Source: Oscillospiraceae bacterium (lineage in GTDB: Bacteria > Bacillota > Clostridia > Oscillospirales > Ruminococcaceae). From it: DNA of 12,220 nucleotides. Under the pieces are notes generated by a model, which saw only the letters and a program-made list of their open reading frames with translations, did not search any database and was not told where the DNA came from. Position 1 is the stretch's first letter. Each line of letters starts with the position of its first letter. Shown piece after piece: positions 5,976 through 12,220 of the stretch. The stretch spans positions 1 through 12,220 of the forward strand of contig JAEDMD010000038.1 in the NCBI GenBank assembly GCA_016303195.1, in the 5' to 3' direction. A program made the position numbers and the translations under genes.

Positions 5976-8867
5976 TTATTCGTTCACTCCGTCGAACATA
6001 TATATGAACCTGACACTTCCGTCCATATCATCCGACTTTCCCGAATATGTATCATAATCTCTCGATGCATCACGCAATGCCTTCAATCTGTCTATCACAT
6101 CAGGCAGATTTTCATTAACTGCTCCCGTCAGCACCGATATTCCCTCGTCGTTGAACTTTATCATTCCGTCATTAAGTTCCTTTGCTCCGCTTTCAAGCTG
6201 TGAAACTCCGTCAACCAGTGTCTTACCGCCATCTGCAAGTGTGCCGATACCTGTATTAAGCTCGCCTGCTCCGCCTGCCAGCTTGTTTGCACCTGCTGTG
6301 AGAGTTCCCACTGAGCTGTAAAGTGTCTTTGCTCCGCCAGAAAGCTGAGTACCGCCGCTTAATAACTTGGCAAGTCCGCTGTCAAGACTGCCGGTTCCGT
6401 CAGAAAGCTGTAAAAGTCCGTCTTTCAATGCAAATGAACCGTCTTTAAGCTGTGCAAGTCCGTTATCCAGTGCCGATGCACCAACTGTTACCTTTCCGAA
6501 ACCGCCGTTCAGTTCAACTGCTCCTGCCGACAGCTTCTTCAGACCGTCGTTAAGGCTTATATTGCCATTCGCAAGCTGGTCGATTCCGCCAATAAGCGAA
6601 TCCAGTCCGCCGATAAGTGCTGTACTGCCATCTGCAAGTGTGCCGATTCCTGTATCAAGTGCCGACGCACCTGTTGAAAGTTCGCCTGCGCCCTGTGAAA
6701 GCTGTGCGGATGAGCCTGAAAGCTGTTCTGCTCCGCCTGCAAGTGCCTTTCCGCCCTCATCAAGCTGTGCAAGTCCCTGTCCCAGTGCCGCTGAACCTGT
6801 CTGTGCCGCACCAAGTCCCTCACCGAGCTGTTCAAGACCTGAGCCGAGTTTTGCAGAGCCGTCTTTCAATGCTGCTGAACCTGCCTGTGCTGTGCCGAGT
6901 CCCTCGCTGAGCTGTCCAAGACCTGCGCCAAGCTGTGCCGAGCCGTTCTTCAATGCAGATGCGCCCTGCGAGAGCTGTCCGTCCTCTGCCATTGCAGAAG
7001 ATATCTGCTTCTGTCCCTCGATGGTCTGCTGTAAAGTTCCGATGGCAACTGCAAGTTCCTGTGACGGTGACTGTGCGTAAAGTGCCTGTAATGCCTGCAA
7101 TGCCTGTTCATTTGCGGCAATTGTTGTATCAAGTGAAGTTCCTGCCTGTGCGATCCCCTGTGAAAGCTGTTCTGCTCCTGCTGTAAGTTCGTTTGCACCT
7201 GCTGTAAGCTGATCTGCTCCGTTCTTTGCATTGTCAATGCCTGCCGTAAGCTGTTCTGCGCCTGCTGTGAGAGCATTTGCTCCCTCTGTAAGCTGTCCTG
7301 CTCCGTCCTTTGCGCTGTCGATGCCTGCGGAAAGCTGTTCTGCTCCGTCCTTTACTGAGCCGATACCGTCAGATACCTGTTTTGCCGAACTGCTGAGAAC
7401 TGCCACACCGTCGCTGAGTGCAGATGCTCCCTTAGCCAATTCTGATGAACCGTCCCTGACCTTTTTGCTTCCGTCTGTAAGCTGTGAAACTCCGCCTGTA
7501 AGCTGTGAAGCGCCGTTTTTCAGTTCGGATGCTCCACCCTGAACCTGTGTGAAACCTGCTGTGAGTGTGTCTGAGCCATCCTTTGCGGAATCAATACCCT
7601 CACCGAGAGCCTTTGCGCCCTGTGAAAGCTGTCCAAGACCTGCACCAAGCTGTGCTGAACCATCCTTTGCATCGGAAAGTCCGCCGCTGAGAGAATCCGC
7701 ACCGTCATTGACCTTTGTGAATCCGTCTTTAAGCTGTGATGAACCGTCCTTTGCATCCTTGATGCCCTTTGAAAGTGTATCCGCACCGTCGGAAAGTGAC
7801 TTTGCACCATCGCCAAGCTGTGCCGAACCGCTTGCAAGCTGGTCTGCACCGTTTTTCAGCTCATTTGAGCCATTGAGGAGTTTGTCGATACCATTTGTGA
7901 GATCGCCCGAACCGCCTGACAGCTTCCTGATACCGTCATAGAGAGCGGCTGTGCCGTCTGACAGCTTTTCTGCGCCATCGCTTAGCTGTTGTAATTTATC
8001 CTTGAGGTCATCGAATGAAGCCGCATCGTCAACATCCAGCTTTGAGAAGATATCATTTGATACAACTGTAACGGAAGTTGTCATATCGAAATCGCTTACA
8101 TCTGCTTCAACCTCGAAGCTGTCGGGGATATCAACGTCAAGTCCGTCTATCTCGTCAAGTGCAAGGCTTTCATTCAGTCCGGGGAATGCCATTCCCACAA
8201 CTATCAGCTTATCACCATCTGAGATAACCTTGCCGTTCTTGACTTCCACGTTCACGAATTTTCCTGTATCAAGAACAGCGGCGCTTGCTGCCATGAACGG
8301 AACGCAGATATCTTTCTTTTCGCCGTTTATTTCGGCTGTTGTGCGCTGTTTGTTATTATATGTCCAGCGTATCACAAGATGTCCGCTTTTGCCCTTAATA
8401 TTCTCAGGTGAGACAAGCTGTCCGTCAAGGAAATATTCCATCGTAACATCAACAGGAAGTTCCTTGTCGGATTCGCCCTTATAGTAGATGTCGCTTCCGT
8501 CGGCTGTCCATTCAATATTCTCACCGTCAGCCGTGAACTCCTCCCAGCCGTTGACGTTCTCAATGTTGCTGAGTGAAGAAATATCTGCGATATCACTGAG
8601 AGCGGGAGCATTTTTCAGCCAGTCGCTTACAACGACCTTTCTCACGGATGAATCATTGTTGCAAAGCACATAGACCGTCTCGTCCTTGTATGCGTCTTCA
8701 CCATTGGACTTGCGTTCGGATGTATTCTCTGCTTTAGCCTCGTTATCGGCTTTATCAGCGGTATCTGTTGTCTTTCCGCTGTTCTTTGCGTATGCTATTG
8801 AACCTGTTGCGCCTGCTGAGATAATGACTGCCAGTGCGCCTGCGAGGACTTTATTATAATTTTTCAT
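5976..8867 (-). CDS. Exported xxxLxxG heptad-repeat protein (YhgE/Pip-like), partner of the MMPL transporter
   Basis: A 963-residue protein with an N-terminal export signal or membrane anchor (hydrophobic about 7-27, possible AYA cleavage), then a low-complexity Lys/Asp/Glu/Thr stretch (28-62). A folded domain (about 63-290) is of unknown function. A long array of seven-residue xxxLxxG repeats runs from about 294 to 905, roughly 80 repeats in all. The array is broken once at about 575-630 by a Gly-poor, Gln/Ala/Leu-rich segment that should form a helical hairpin. It ends in a Tyr/Asp-rich tail (about 935-963) with no C-terminal membrane segments. Such heptads are known from YhgE/Pip-type proteins, but the membrane domain of those proteins is missing here. 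It sits 32 bases after the MMPL gene with its own RBS (AAAGGGAG) and before a terminator, so it is the second gene of that operon. An extended rod outside the membrane that works with the transporter is inferred; the substrate is unknown. Confidence 0.82.
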   Translation of the reverse strand: MKNYNKVLAGALAVIISAGATGSIAYAKNSGKTTDTADKADNEAKAENTSERKSNGEDAYKDETVYVLCNNDSSVRKVVVSDWLKNAPALSDIADISSLSNIENVNGWEEFTADGENIEWTADGSDIYYKGESDKELPVDVTMEYFLDGQLVSPENIKGKSGHLVIRWTYNNKQRTTAEINGEKKDICVPFMAASAAVLDTGKFVNVEVKNGKVISDGDKLIVVGMAFPGLNESLALDEIDGLDVDIPDSFEVEADVSDFDMTTSVTVVSNDIFSKLDVDDAASFDDLKDKLQQLSDGAEKLSDGTAALYDGIRKLSGGSGDLTNGIDKLLNGSNELKNGADQLASGSAQLGDGAKSLSDGADTLSKGIKDAKDGSSQLKDGFTKVNDGADSLSGGLSDAKDGSAQLGAGLGQLSQGAKALGEGIDSAKDGSDTLTAGFTQVQGGASELKNGASQLTGGVSQLTDGSKKVRDGSSELAKGASALSDGVAVLSSSAKQVSDGIGSVKDGAEQLSAGIDSAKDGAGQLTEGANALTAGAEQLTAGIDNAKNGADQLTAGANELTAGAEQLSQGIAQAGTSLDTTIAANEQALQALQALYAQSPSQELAVAIGTLQQTIEGQKQISSAMAEDGQLSQGASALKNGSAQLGAGLGQLSEGLGTAQAGSAALKDGSAKLGSGLEQLGEGLGAAQTGSAALGQGLAQLDEGGKALAGGAEQLSGSSAQLSQGAGELSTGASALDTGIGTLADGSTALIGGLDSLIGGIDQLANGNISLNDGLKKLSAGAVELNGGFGKVTVGASALDNGLAQLKDGSFALKDGLLQLSDGTGSLDSGLAKLLSGGTQLSGGAKTLYSSVGTLTAGANKLAGGAGELNTGIGTLADGGKTLVDGVSQLESGAKELNDGMIKFNDEGISVLTGAVNENLPDVIDRLKALRDASRDYDTYSGKSDDMDGSVRFIYMFDGVNE
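6150..7990 (-). repeat. Degenerate tandem 21-base coding repeats (heptad array)
   Basis: The coding DNA for the xxxLxxG array repeats with a 21-base unit and longer super-units. For example, the blocks near 7212-7258 and 7300-7345 match closely, and the residue block SAQLGAGLGQLS occurs in two places, near 7630-7665 and 6915-6950. The array is interrupted at about 6975-7145. Synonymous drift between units shows it is old rather than freshly duplicated. Its composition creates long spurious Ser/Pro-rich open frames on the opposite strand. Confidence 0.85.
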
Positions 8868-8899
8868 ATATATACTCCCTTTCGTTCAGATGTTATTCC

Positions 8900-11005
8900 T
8901 TAATGGAGAAATCCAAGATGGAATTTATGTTTCTTTTCATTATCCTGTCCGAAGCCTGCGCTGGTCTTGCAGATAATACTGTCGAAAACCATGAACATGG
9001 ACGGGAGGACTGTTATGACAACGACCATTGATATAAGTGCGCCTCTTGCAAGAAGCATACAAAGCTCTGAGATAAGTCCGATATCGGAATATACTGCAAC
9101 TCCGACCGTTGCCGCAAAGAATCCCAGTGCTGAGGTGATAACGGATTTGATGGATGTGCTGAGCGATATTCCGATGGACTCCTTTTTGTCCTTGCCGAGA
9201 TTTCTCTCAGTGCGGTAACGGGTAGTCATGAGTATCGCATAGTCAACTGTTGCACCAAGCTGGATAGTACCAATTACAATAGGTGCGATGAATGAGAGAT
9301 CAGTGCCTGTATAATAGGAGATACCGAGGTTTATCATAATTGCAAGCTCGATAACTGCTACAAGGATCACCGGAAGTGTCACTGATCTGAATGTGAATGC
9401 GATGATAAGGAAAATAGCGGCGATAGAAAGAAGATTTACCACCTTGAAGTCCTTGTCTGTTATTTCGATAAGGTCTTTCGTTGCAGGTGCTTCACCGATA
9501 AGCATTGCATTCTCGTCATACTTCTCAACTATCTTATTCAGTTCGGTTATCTGGTCATTTACTGCATCGGAAGCAACTTCATATTCCGAACCGACGAGCA
9601 TTATCTGCCAATCATCGCTTTTCAGCTTTCCTTTGATATCCTCAGGTATCACCTCATCAGGAATAGCTGGGCCGACCAGTGAATTTAATCCAATTGCGAA
9701 CTGCACACCGTTTACCTTTTCCATTTCCTTCATAAGGCTGTCGGCTTCCTTTGCGGACATATCCGAATTTACCATGAGGATGTGGGTGCTGTTCATGTTG
9801 TATTCTTCTGACAGCTTTGTGTTCGCTGTAACGCTTTCGAGATAAGCGGGGAGAGTGCTGTCAAGTTTATAGTAGACACCGTAATTGTTGTTGCCGTAAA
9901 GCGCAGGAATAAGTATTGCAACTGCGCCTGCAATGAATACCCATGAGTGGTTCACGATGAACGATGATATCCTGCTGAATGACGGCATGAACTCTTTATG
10001 GGAGGTCTTTGCGATGGCTGTATCGAAAATAAGTATCATTGCAGGAAGAACTGTTACGCAGGCGATAACTCCGCATACAACGCCCTTTGCCATTACAACG
10101 CCGAGGTCAAGTCCAAGTGTGAATGTCATGAAGCACATTGCGAGGAATCCTGCAACTGTTGTGAATGAACTTCCCACAACGGAAGTGATGGTATTCGCAA
10201 TAGCGTGTGCCATTGCTTCTTCACGGTTTACAGGGTAAATATCAAGCTGTTCCTTGTAGCTGTGCCAGAGGAATATAGAATAGTCCATCGTGACACCAAG
10301 CTGAAGAACAAGTGCAAGCGCCTGTGTGAGGAACGATATCTCACCGAGGAAAATATTCGTACCGAGGTTCCATACTATCGCAAATCCGATACTCAGCATG
10401 AAGAACACGGGGATGAGGAAAGAATCCATAGCAATGAGAAGAACTATGCTTGTGAGAACTACTGCAATTGCCGCATAGATGAGAGTTTCGCTCTGTGTCA
10501 GCTTTTTCATGTCAAGGGTAATCGCTGACATACCGCTGATGAAGCATTCCTTTGAAGTGATGTTCCGCATTTCTTCCACGGCATCGAGTGTTCCGTCAGC
10601 AGAAGTGGTGTCGTCGAAGAAAACCGCCATCATTGTGGTATCGCCCTTGTTGAAGAAATCCTTCACCTTAGCAGGAAGAATTTCCTTTGGTATCTTGCAG
10701 TCTGTAAGTGACTGGTAGCAGATGACGTTGGAAACGTGGTCAACTCCCGATATCTTGTCGGCAGTTTCCGCAACCTCCTTGTCGGTCATGCCCTCCACCA
10801 TTACCAGTGAGAAGCCTCCCTGACCGAATTCATCTTTCAGAATGTCCTGACCGACCATAGTATTTATATCCTTTGGCAGGTAGGAGAGAATGTCGTAATT
10901 GACACGAGTATTGATATATCCGATAGCCGACGGTATCAGCAGGAGAACGCTTATAATAAGTATCAGCGCCCTGTGTCTGGCTACCCATTCGCCAAATTTC
11001 AGCAT
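8900..11005 (-). CDS. MMPL/RND-family transporter
   Basis: A 701-residue membrane protein of the MMPL branch of the RND superfamily, which exports lipids, drugs or other hydrophobic molecules using the proton gradient. It is an internal duplication. Each half has one N-terminal membrane helix (about 11-30 and 355-370), a large extracytoplasmic loop (about 31-170 and 371-520) and a bundle of five helices (about 175-330 and 522-678). The Asp-Tyr pairs of the proton relay are present in both halves: D241-Y242 in GVTMDYSIF and D588-Y589 in GATVDYAIL. The C-terminus is short and Lys/His-rich with no extra cytoplasmic domain. The ATG follows AAAGGATG. It is the first gene of the operon with the heptad-repeat protein and is transcribed divergently from tetR, which probably controls it. 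The transported substrate cannot be told from the sequence. Confidence 0.92.
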   Translation of the reverse strand: MLKFGEWVARHRALILIISVLLLIPSAIGYINTRVNYDILSYLPKDINTMVGQDILKDEFGQGGFSLVMVEGMTDKEVAETADKISGVDHVSNVICYQSLTDCKIPKEILPAKVKDFFNKGDTTMMAVFFDDTTSADGTLDAVEEMRNITSKECFISGMSAITLDMKKLTQSETLIYAAIAVVLTSIVLLIAMDSFLIPVFFMLSIGFAIVWNLGTNIFLGEISFLTQALALVLQLGVTMDYSIFLWHSYKEQLDIYPVNREEAMAHAIANTITSVVGSSFTTVAGFLAMCFMTFTLGLDLGVVMAKGVVCGVIACVTVLPAMILIFDTAIAKTSHKEFMPSFSRISSFIVNHSWVFIAGAVAILIPALYGNNNYGVYYKLDSTLPAYLESVTANTKLSEEYNMNSTHILMVNSDMSAKEADSLMKEMEKVNGVQFAIGLNSLVGPAIPDEVIPEDIKGKLKSDDWQIMLVGSEYEVASDAVNDQITELNKIVEKYDENAMLIGEAPATKDLIEITDKDFKVVNLLSIAAIFLIIAFTFRSVTLPVILVAVIELAIMINLGISYYTGTDLSFIAPIVIGTIQLGATVDYAILMTTRYRTERNLGKDKKESIGISLSTSIKSVITSALGFFAATVGVAVYSDIGLISELCMLLARGALISMVVVITVLPSMFMVFDSIICKTSAGFGQDNEKKHKFHLGFLH

Positions 11006-11067
11006 ATTATCATCCTTTCTTAAACTATTATGTAATAATGACCGTTGTTCATTTCTATTACAATATT

Positions 11068-11096
11068 AGTATATGCCAAAAATGACTGATAGTCAA
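11068..11096 (-). promoter_or_regulatory. Predicted promoter of the MMPL/heptad operon
   Basis: On the minus strand TTGACT (11091-11096) is followed after exactly 17 bases by TATACT (11068-11073). Transcription would start near 11061, leaving a leader of about 55 bases. The operator palindrome at 11083-11095 covers most of the -35 box and part of the spacer, so bound repressor would block polymerase. Confidence 0.8.
11083..11095. promoter_or_regulatory. Operator palindrome O1 (likely TetR site)
   Basis: TGACTGATAGTCA is a perfect 5-bp palindrome with a 3-base centre. Its reverse complement reappears as O2, extending the match to 16 bases (11082-11097 against 11115-11130). It overlaps the -35 box of the MMPL promoter, next to a divergent TetR-family gene, which is the usual place for a TetR operator. 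Binding itself is inferred. Confidence 0.78.
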
Positions 11097-11115
11097 TATC
11101 GTTTCAAAAGAAAAA

Positions 11116-11143
11116 TTGACTATCAGTCATATTTTTGTATACC
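11116..11143 (+). promoter_or_regulatory. Possible operator-linked tetR promoter (P1)
   Basis: TTGACT (11116-11121) overlaps O2 and is followed after 16 bases by TATACC (11138-11143). The layout mirrors the MMPL promoter on the other strand, so it could give autoregulated tetR transcription. The -10 is weaker than consensus, and the leader would be about 160 bases. Confidence 0.5.
11117..11129. promoter_or_regulatory. Operator palindrome O2 (likely TetR site)
   Basis: TGACTATCAGTCA is the inverted copy of O1, with centres 34 bases apart (about three helical turns). It overlaps the -35 of the weaker promoter that points towards tetR. Two sites placed this way could give cooperative or looped repression of both directions. 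Confidence 0.75.
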
Positions 11144-11193
11144 TGCACAATTTTGTATTTATTTCAAATCCCTCATTAGTCATTTTTTAATGC

Positions 11194-11222
11194 TTGACAG
11201 GTGACATATTCTGAGTTATAAT
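11194..11222 (+). promoter_or_regulatory. Perfect-consensus tetR promoter (P2)
   Basis: TTGACA (11194-11199), a 17-base spacer and TATAAT (11217-11222) match the sigma-A consensus exactly. Transcription would start near 11229, about 79 bases before the tetR ATG. There is no copy of the TGACTnnnAGTCA operator here, so this promoter may be constitutive. Confidence 0.85.
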
Positions 11223-11307
11223 GAGAAAAAGAGAGTTTTCCCGACCATTTGGAGCTATTGTAAAAAAGTCATTTTTTGAAAACATGAATGAGTAAAGGAG
11301 AAATAAA

Positions 11308-11922
11308 ATGGGAAAAGTTGACATTAACAAAAAACTTAAAGAAAGCACTCTGCTAAAAGCAGCTTTCGATTTTTTCACAACAAAAGGTTTCAGCAAAACT
11401 TCCATAACCGATATCGTTAATCAGGCAGGTGTGGCTAAGGGCACATTCTACCTGTATTTCAAGGATAAGTATGATATACGCAATAAGCTGATATCACATA
11501 AATCCAGCCAGCTTTTCAGAACTGCCGTTGACGAACTTGGCGCACATTACGATGAACTTGAATTCGAGGACAAGCTGATAAAAATAATCGACAATATCAT
11601 CAATCAGCTCAATGCAAATCAGTCACTTCTTACTTTTATATCAAAGAATCTCAGTTGGGGAATTTTCAAGAATGCCCTGACTACTCCTGCATCCGACGGA
11701 GATATCAATTTCACCGATGTTTACTACGGTATGCTTTCAGAAGCGCCATATCAGTTCAAAGACCCTGAGATAATGCTGTTCATGATAATCGAACTGGTGT
11801 CATCCACCTGCTATTCTGCAATTCTCTACGAAGACCCATGTCCTATCGGCGAACTGAAACCGCATCTGTACGAATCCATCAGACTCATCATAAGCAGACA
11901 CAAGATCGAATCGGGCAAATAA
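11308..11922 (+). CDS. TetR-family transcriptional regulator
   Basis: A 204-residue DNA-binding repressor. Residues about 14-57 form the TetR N-terminal helix-turn-helix: a TLLKAAFDFF helix, then TSITDIVNQAGVAKGTFYLYF with the usual recognition helix (GVAKGTFYLYF) and the KDKYDI start of helix 4. Residues about 60-200 are the ligand-binding and dimer domain, which is not conserved enough to name a ligand. Length is normal for the family. The ATG is preceded by AAAGGAG at 11294-11300 with a 7-base spacer. It lies divergent to the MMPL/heptad operon with twin palindromes between, so it most likely represses that operon and perhaps itself. A weak 5-bp hairpin (11911-11932) overlaps the stop codon, but there is no T tract, so its terminator is unclear. 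Confidence 0.92.
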   Translation: MGKVDINKKLKESTLLKAAFDFFTTKGFSKTSITDIVNQAGVAKGTFYLYFKDKYDIRNKLISHKSSQLFRTAVDELGAHYDELEFEDKLIKIIDNIINQLNANQSLLTFISKNLSWGIFKNALTTPASDGDINFTDVYYGMLSEAPYQFKDPEIMLFMIIELVSSTCYSAILYEDPCPIGELKPHLYESIRLIISRHKIESGK

Positions 11923-11987
11923 AAAGCCCCGAATTTAAAACAAAAATATGAGGGAAAGCCTTTTGAAAAGGGAGGCTTCCTAAAACT

Positions 11988-12062
11988 TTTGCCCCTGACA
12001 GGGTGCTTCCAATAAAACTAATGTTTTTCACATCTTGTTTGGAGCGCCCTGTCAGGGGCAAA
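11988..12062. repeat. Long stem-loop with 19-bp arms
   Basis: Arms 11988-12006 (TTTGCCCCTGACAGGG...) and 12044-12062 pair along all 19 positions, with one G-U type mismatch, around a 37-base loop. Part of one arm (CCCCTGACA) also occurs at 3-11 near the left edge of the window, close to the left copy of the 57-base repeat. This suggests that both belong to one repeat family. It could be a structured RNA, a bidirectional terminator or an end of a small mobile element. Confidence 0.75.
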
Positions 12063-12108
12063 CTTCTATTAAAAATCTTTAGAAAAAGGGAACGAGGCAA
12101 GCAACCAG

Positions 12109-12165
12109 GGCAACAGCATTTACTTTTTTGTGGTAAGACATAGTTATTGCGAAACGACCGTAAAG
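12109..12165 (-). repeat. 57-base dispersed repeat, right copy (inverted)
   Basis: This is the reverse complement of 37-93 with two base differences. The sequences beyond both ends differ between copies, so the 57 bases mark the conserved core. The two copies face each other and bracket the whole gene block. In one phase it could code for a peptide, but both differences change the residue, which argues against selection on a protein. Confidence 0.85.
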
Positions 12166-12220
12166 CTGTATACGCCGTCGCGCCGGAGCCATCTGCACGG
12201 ACTTTCAGAGCCACCTTACC

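Larger units (their letters stand above)
11923..12220. other. Gene-free repeat-bearing intergenic region
   Basis: No convincing gene was found. An open frame on the minus strand (12214 to 11888) exists, but it crosses the stem-loop and the dispersed repeat, overlaps the end of tetR, and reads as a Cys/Arg/Leu-rich peptide with no recognisable domain. The region holds a short CCTTTT/AAAAGG palindrome (about 11959-11972), a 19-bp stem-loop and the right copy of the 57-base repeat. It resembles dispersed repetitive DNA rather than coding sequence. Confidence 0.6.

Noticed and set aside
6367..7941. Series of long plus-strand Ser/Pro/Ala-rich open frames
   Set aside because: They are created by the 21-base periodicity of the heptad array on the opposite strand and have no start signals or known domains.
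11221..11295. Possible 24-residue leader peptide upstream of tetR (begins MRKREF, ends MNE)
   Set aside because: Its ATG overlaps the P2 -10 box, so the P2 transcript would lack it, and no well-spaced RBS is visible. The stop codon lying on the tetR RBS is suggestive of coupling but not enough.
11187..11405. Minus-strand hydrophobic 72-residue open frame
   Set aside because: It is antisense to the tetR 5' end and its strong P2 promoter region, with no RBS; its hydrophobicity arises from A/T-rich sequence.
11888..12214. Minus-strand 108-residue open frame through the right-end repeats
   Set aside because: It spans the stem-loop and the dispersed repeat, overlaps tetR, and the other repeat copy lacks the frame; a spurious frame in repetitive DNA is more likely.

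Overview
The window looks like the chromosome of a fibre-degrading anaerobic Clostridia member, most likely Ruminococcus or a close relative. The main evidence is a secreted pectinase with a long threonine linker and a C-terminal dockerin, the module that docks enzymes onto a cellulosome scaffold. Moderate GC content, strong AGGAG-type ribosome binding sites and a Clostridia-type FeoB agree with this. The species cannot be fixed from the sequence alone.

Layout from left to right. A 57-base repeat (37-93) lies at the left edge. A minus-strand pectinase gene (191-3625) follows, with its own promoter (about 3710-3738) and a clear intrinsic terminator (145-181). It encodes a pectin methylesterase, an Fn3-like spacer, a pectate lyase, an unassigned beta-rich module, a Thr linker and a dockerin. 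Upstream of it is feoB (3841-5895, minus), a ferrous iron transporter with no feoA in view. A strong hairpin terminator (5947-5973) separates feoB from a two-gene minus-strand operon: a 963-residue exported protein made mostly of xxxLxxG heptads (5976-8867) and an MMPL/RND-family membrane transporter (8900-11005). A TetR-family regulator (11308-11922) is divergently transcribed.

The 302-base divergent spacer is the clearest regulatory locus. Two copies of a TGACTnnnAGTCA palindrome sit 34 bases apart in inverted orientation. Each overlaps a TTGACT -35 box, one for the transporter operon and one pointing towards tetR. A second tetR promoter (TTGACA, 17 bases, TATAAT) is a perfect sigma-A consensus and carries no operator copy. 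The simplest reading is an inducible export or envelope module: TetR represses the MMPL transporter and its heptad-repeat partner until a ligand appears.

The right end (11923-12220) has no convincing gene. It holds a 19-bp stem-loop and a second, inverted copy of the 57-base repeat (55/57 identical), so the gene block is bracketed by inverted repeats about 12 kb apart. No wholly new system is evident. The observations most worth checking are the inverted repeats, the twin-operator module, the heptad protein with its central interruption, the unassigned module in the pectinase, and a 9-base word that occurs seven times inside feoB in all three reading phases.
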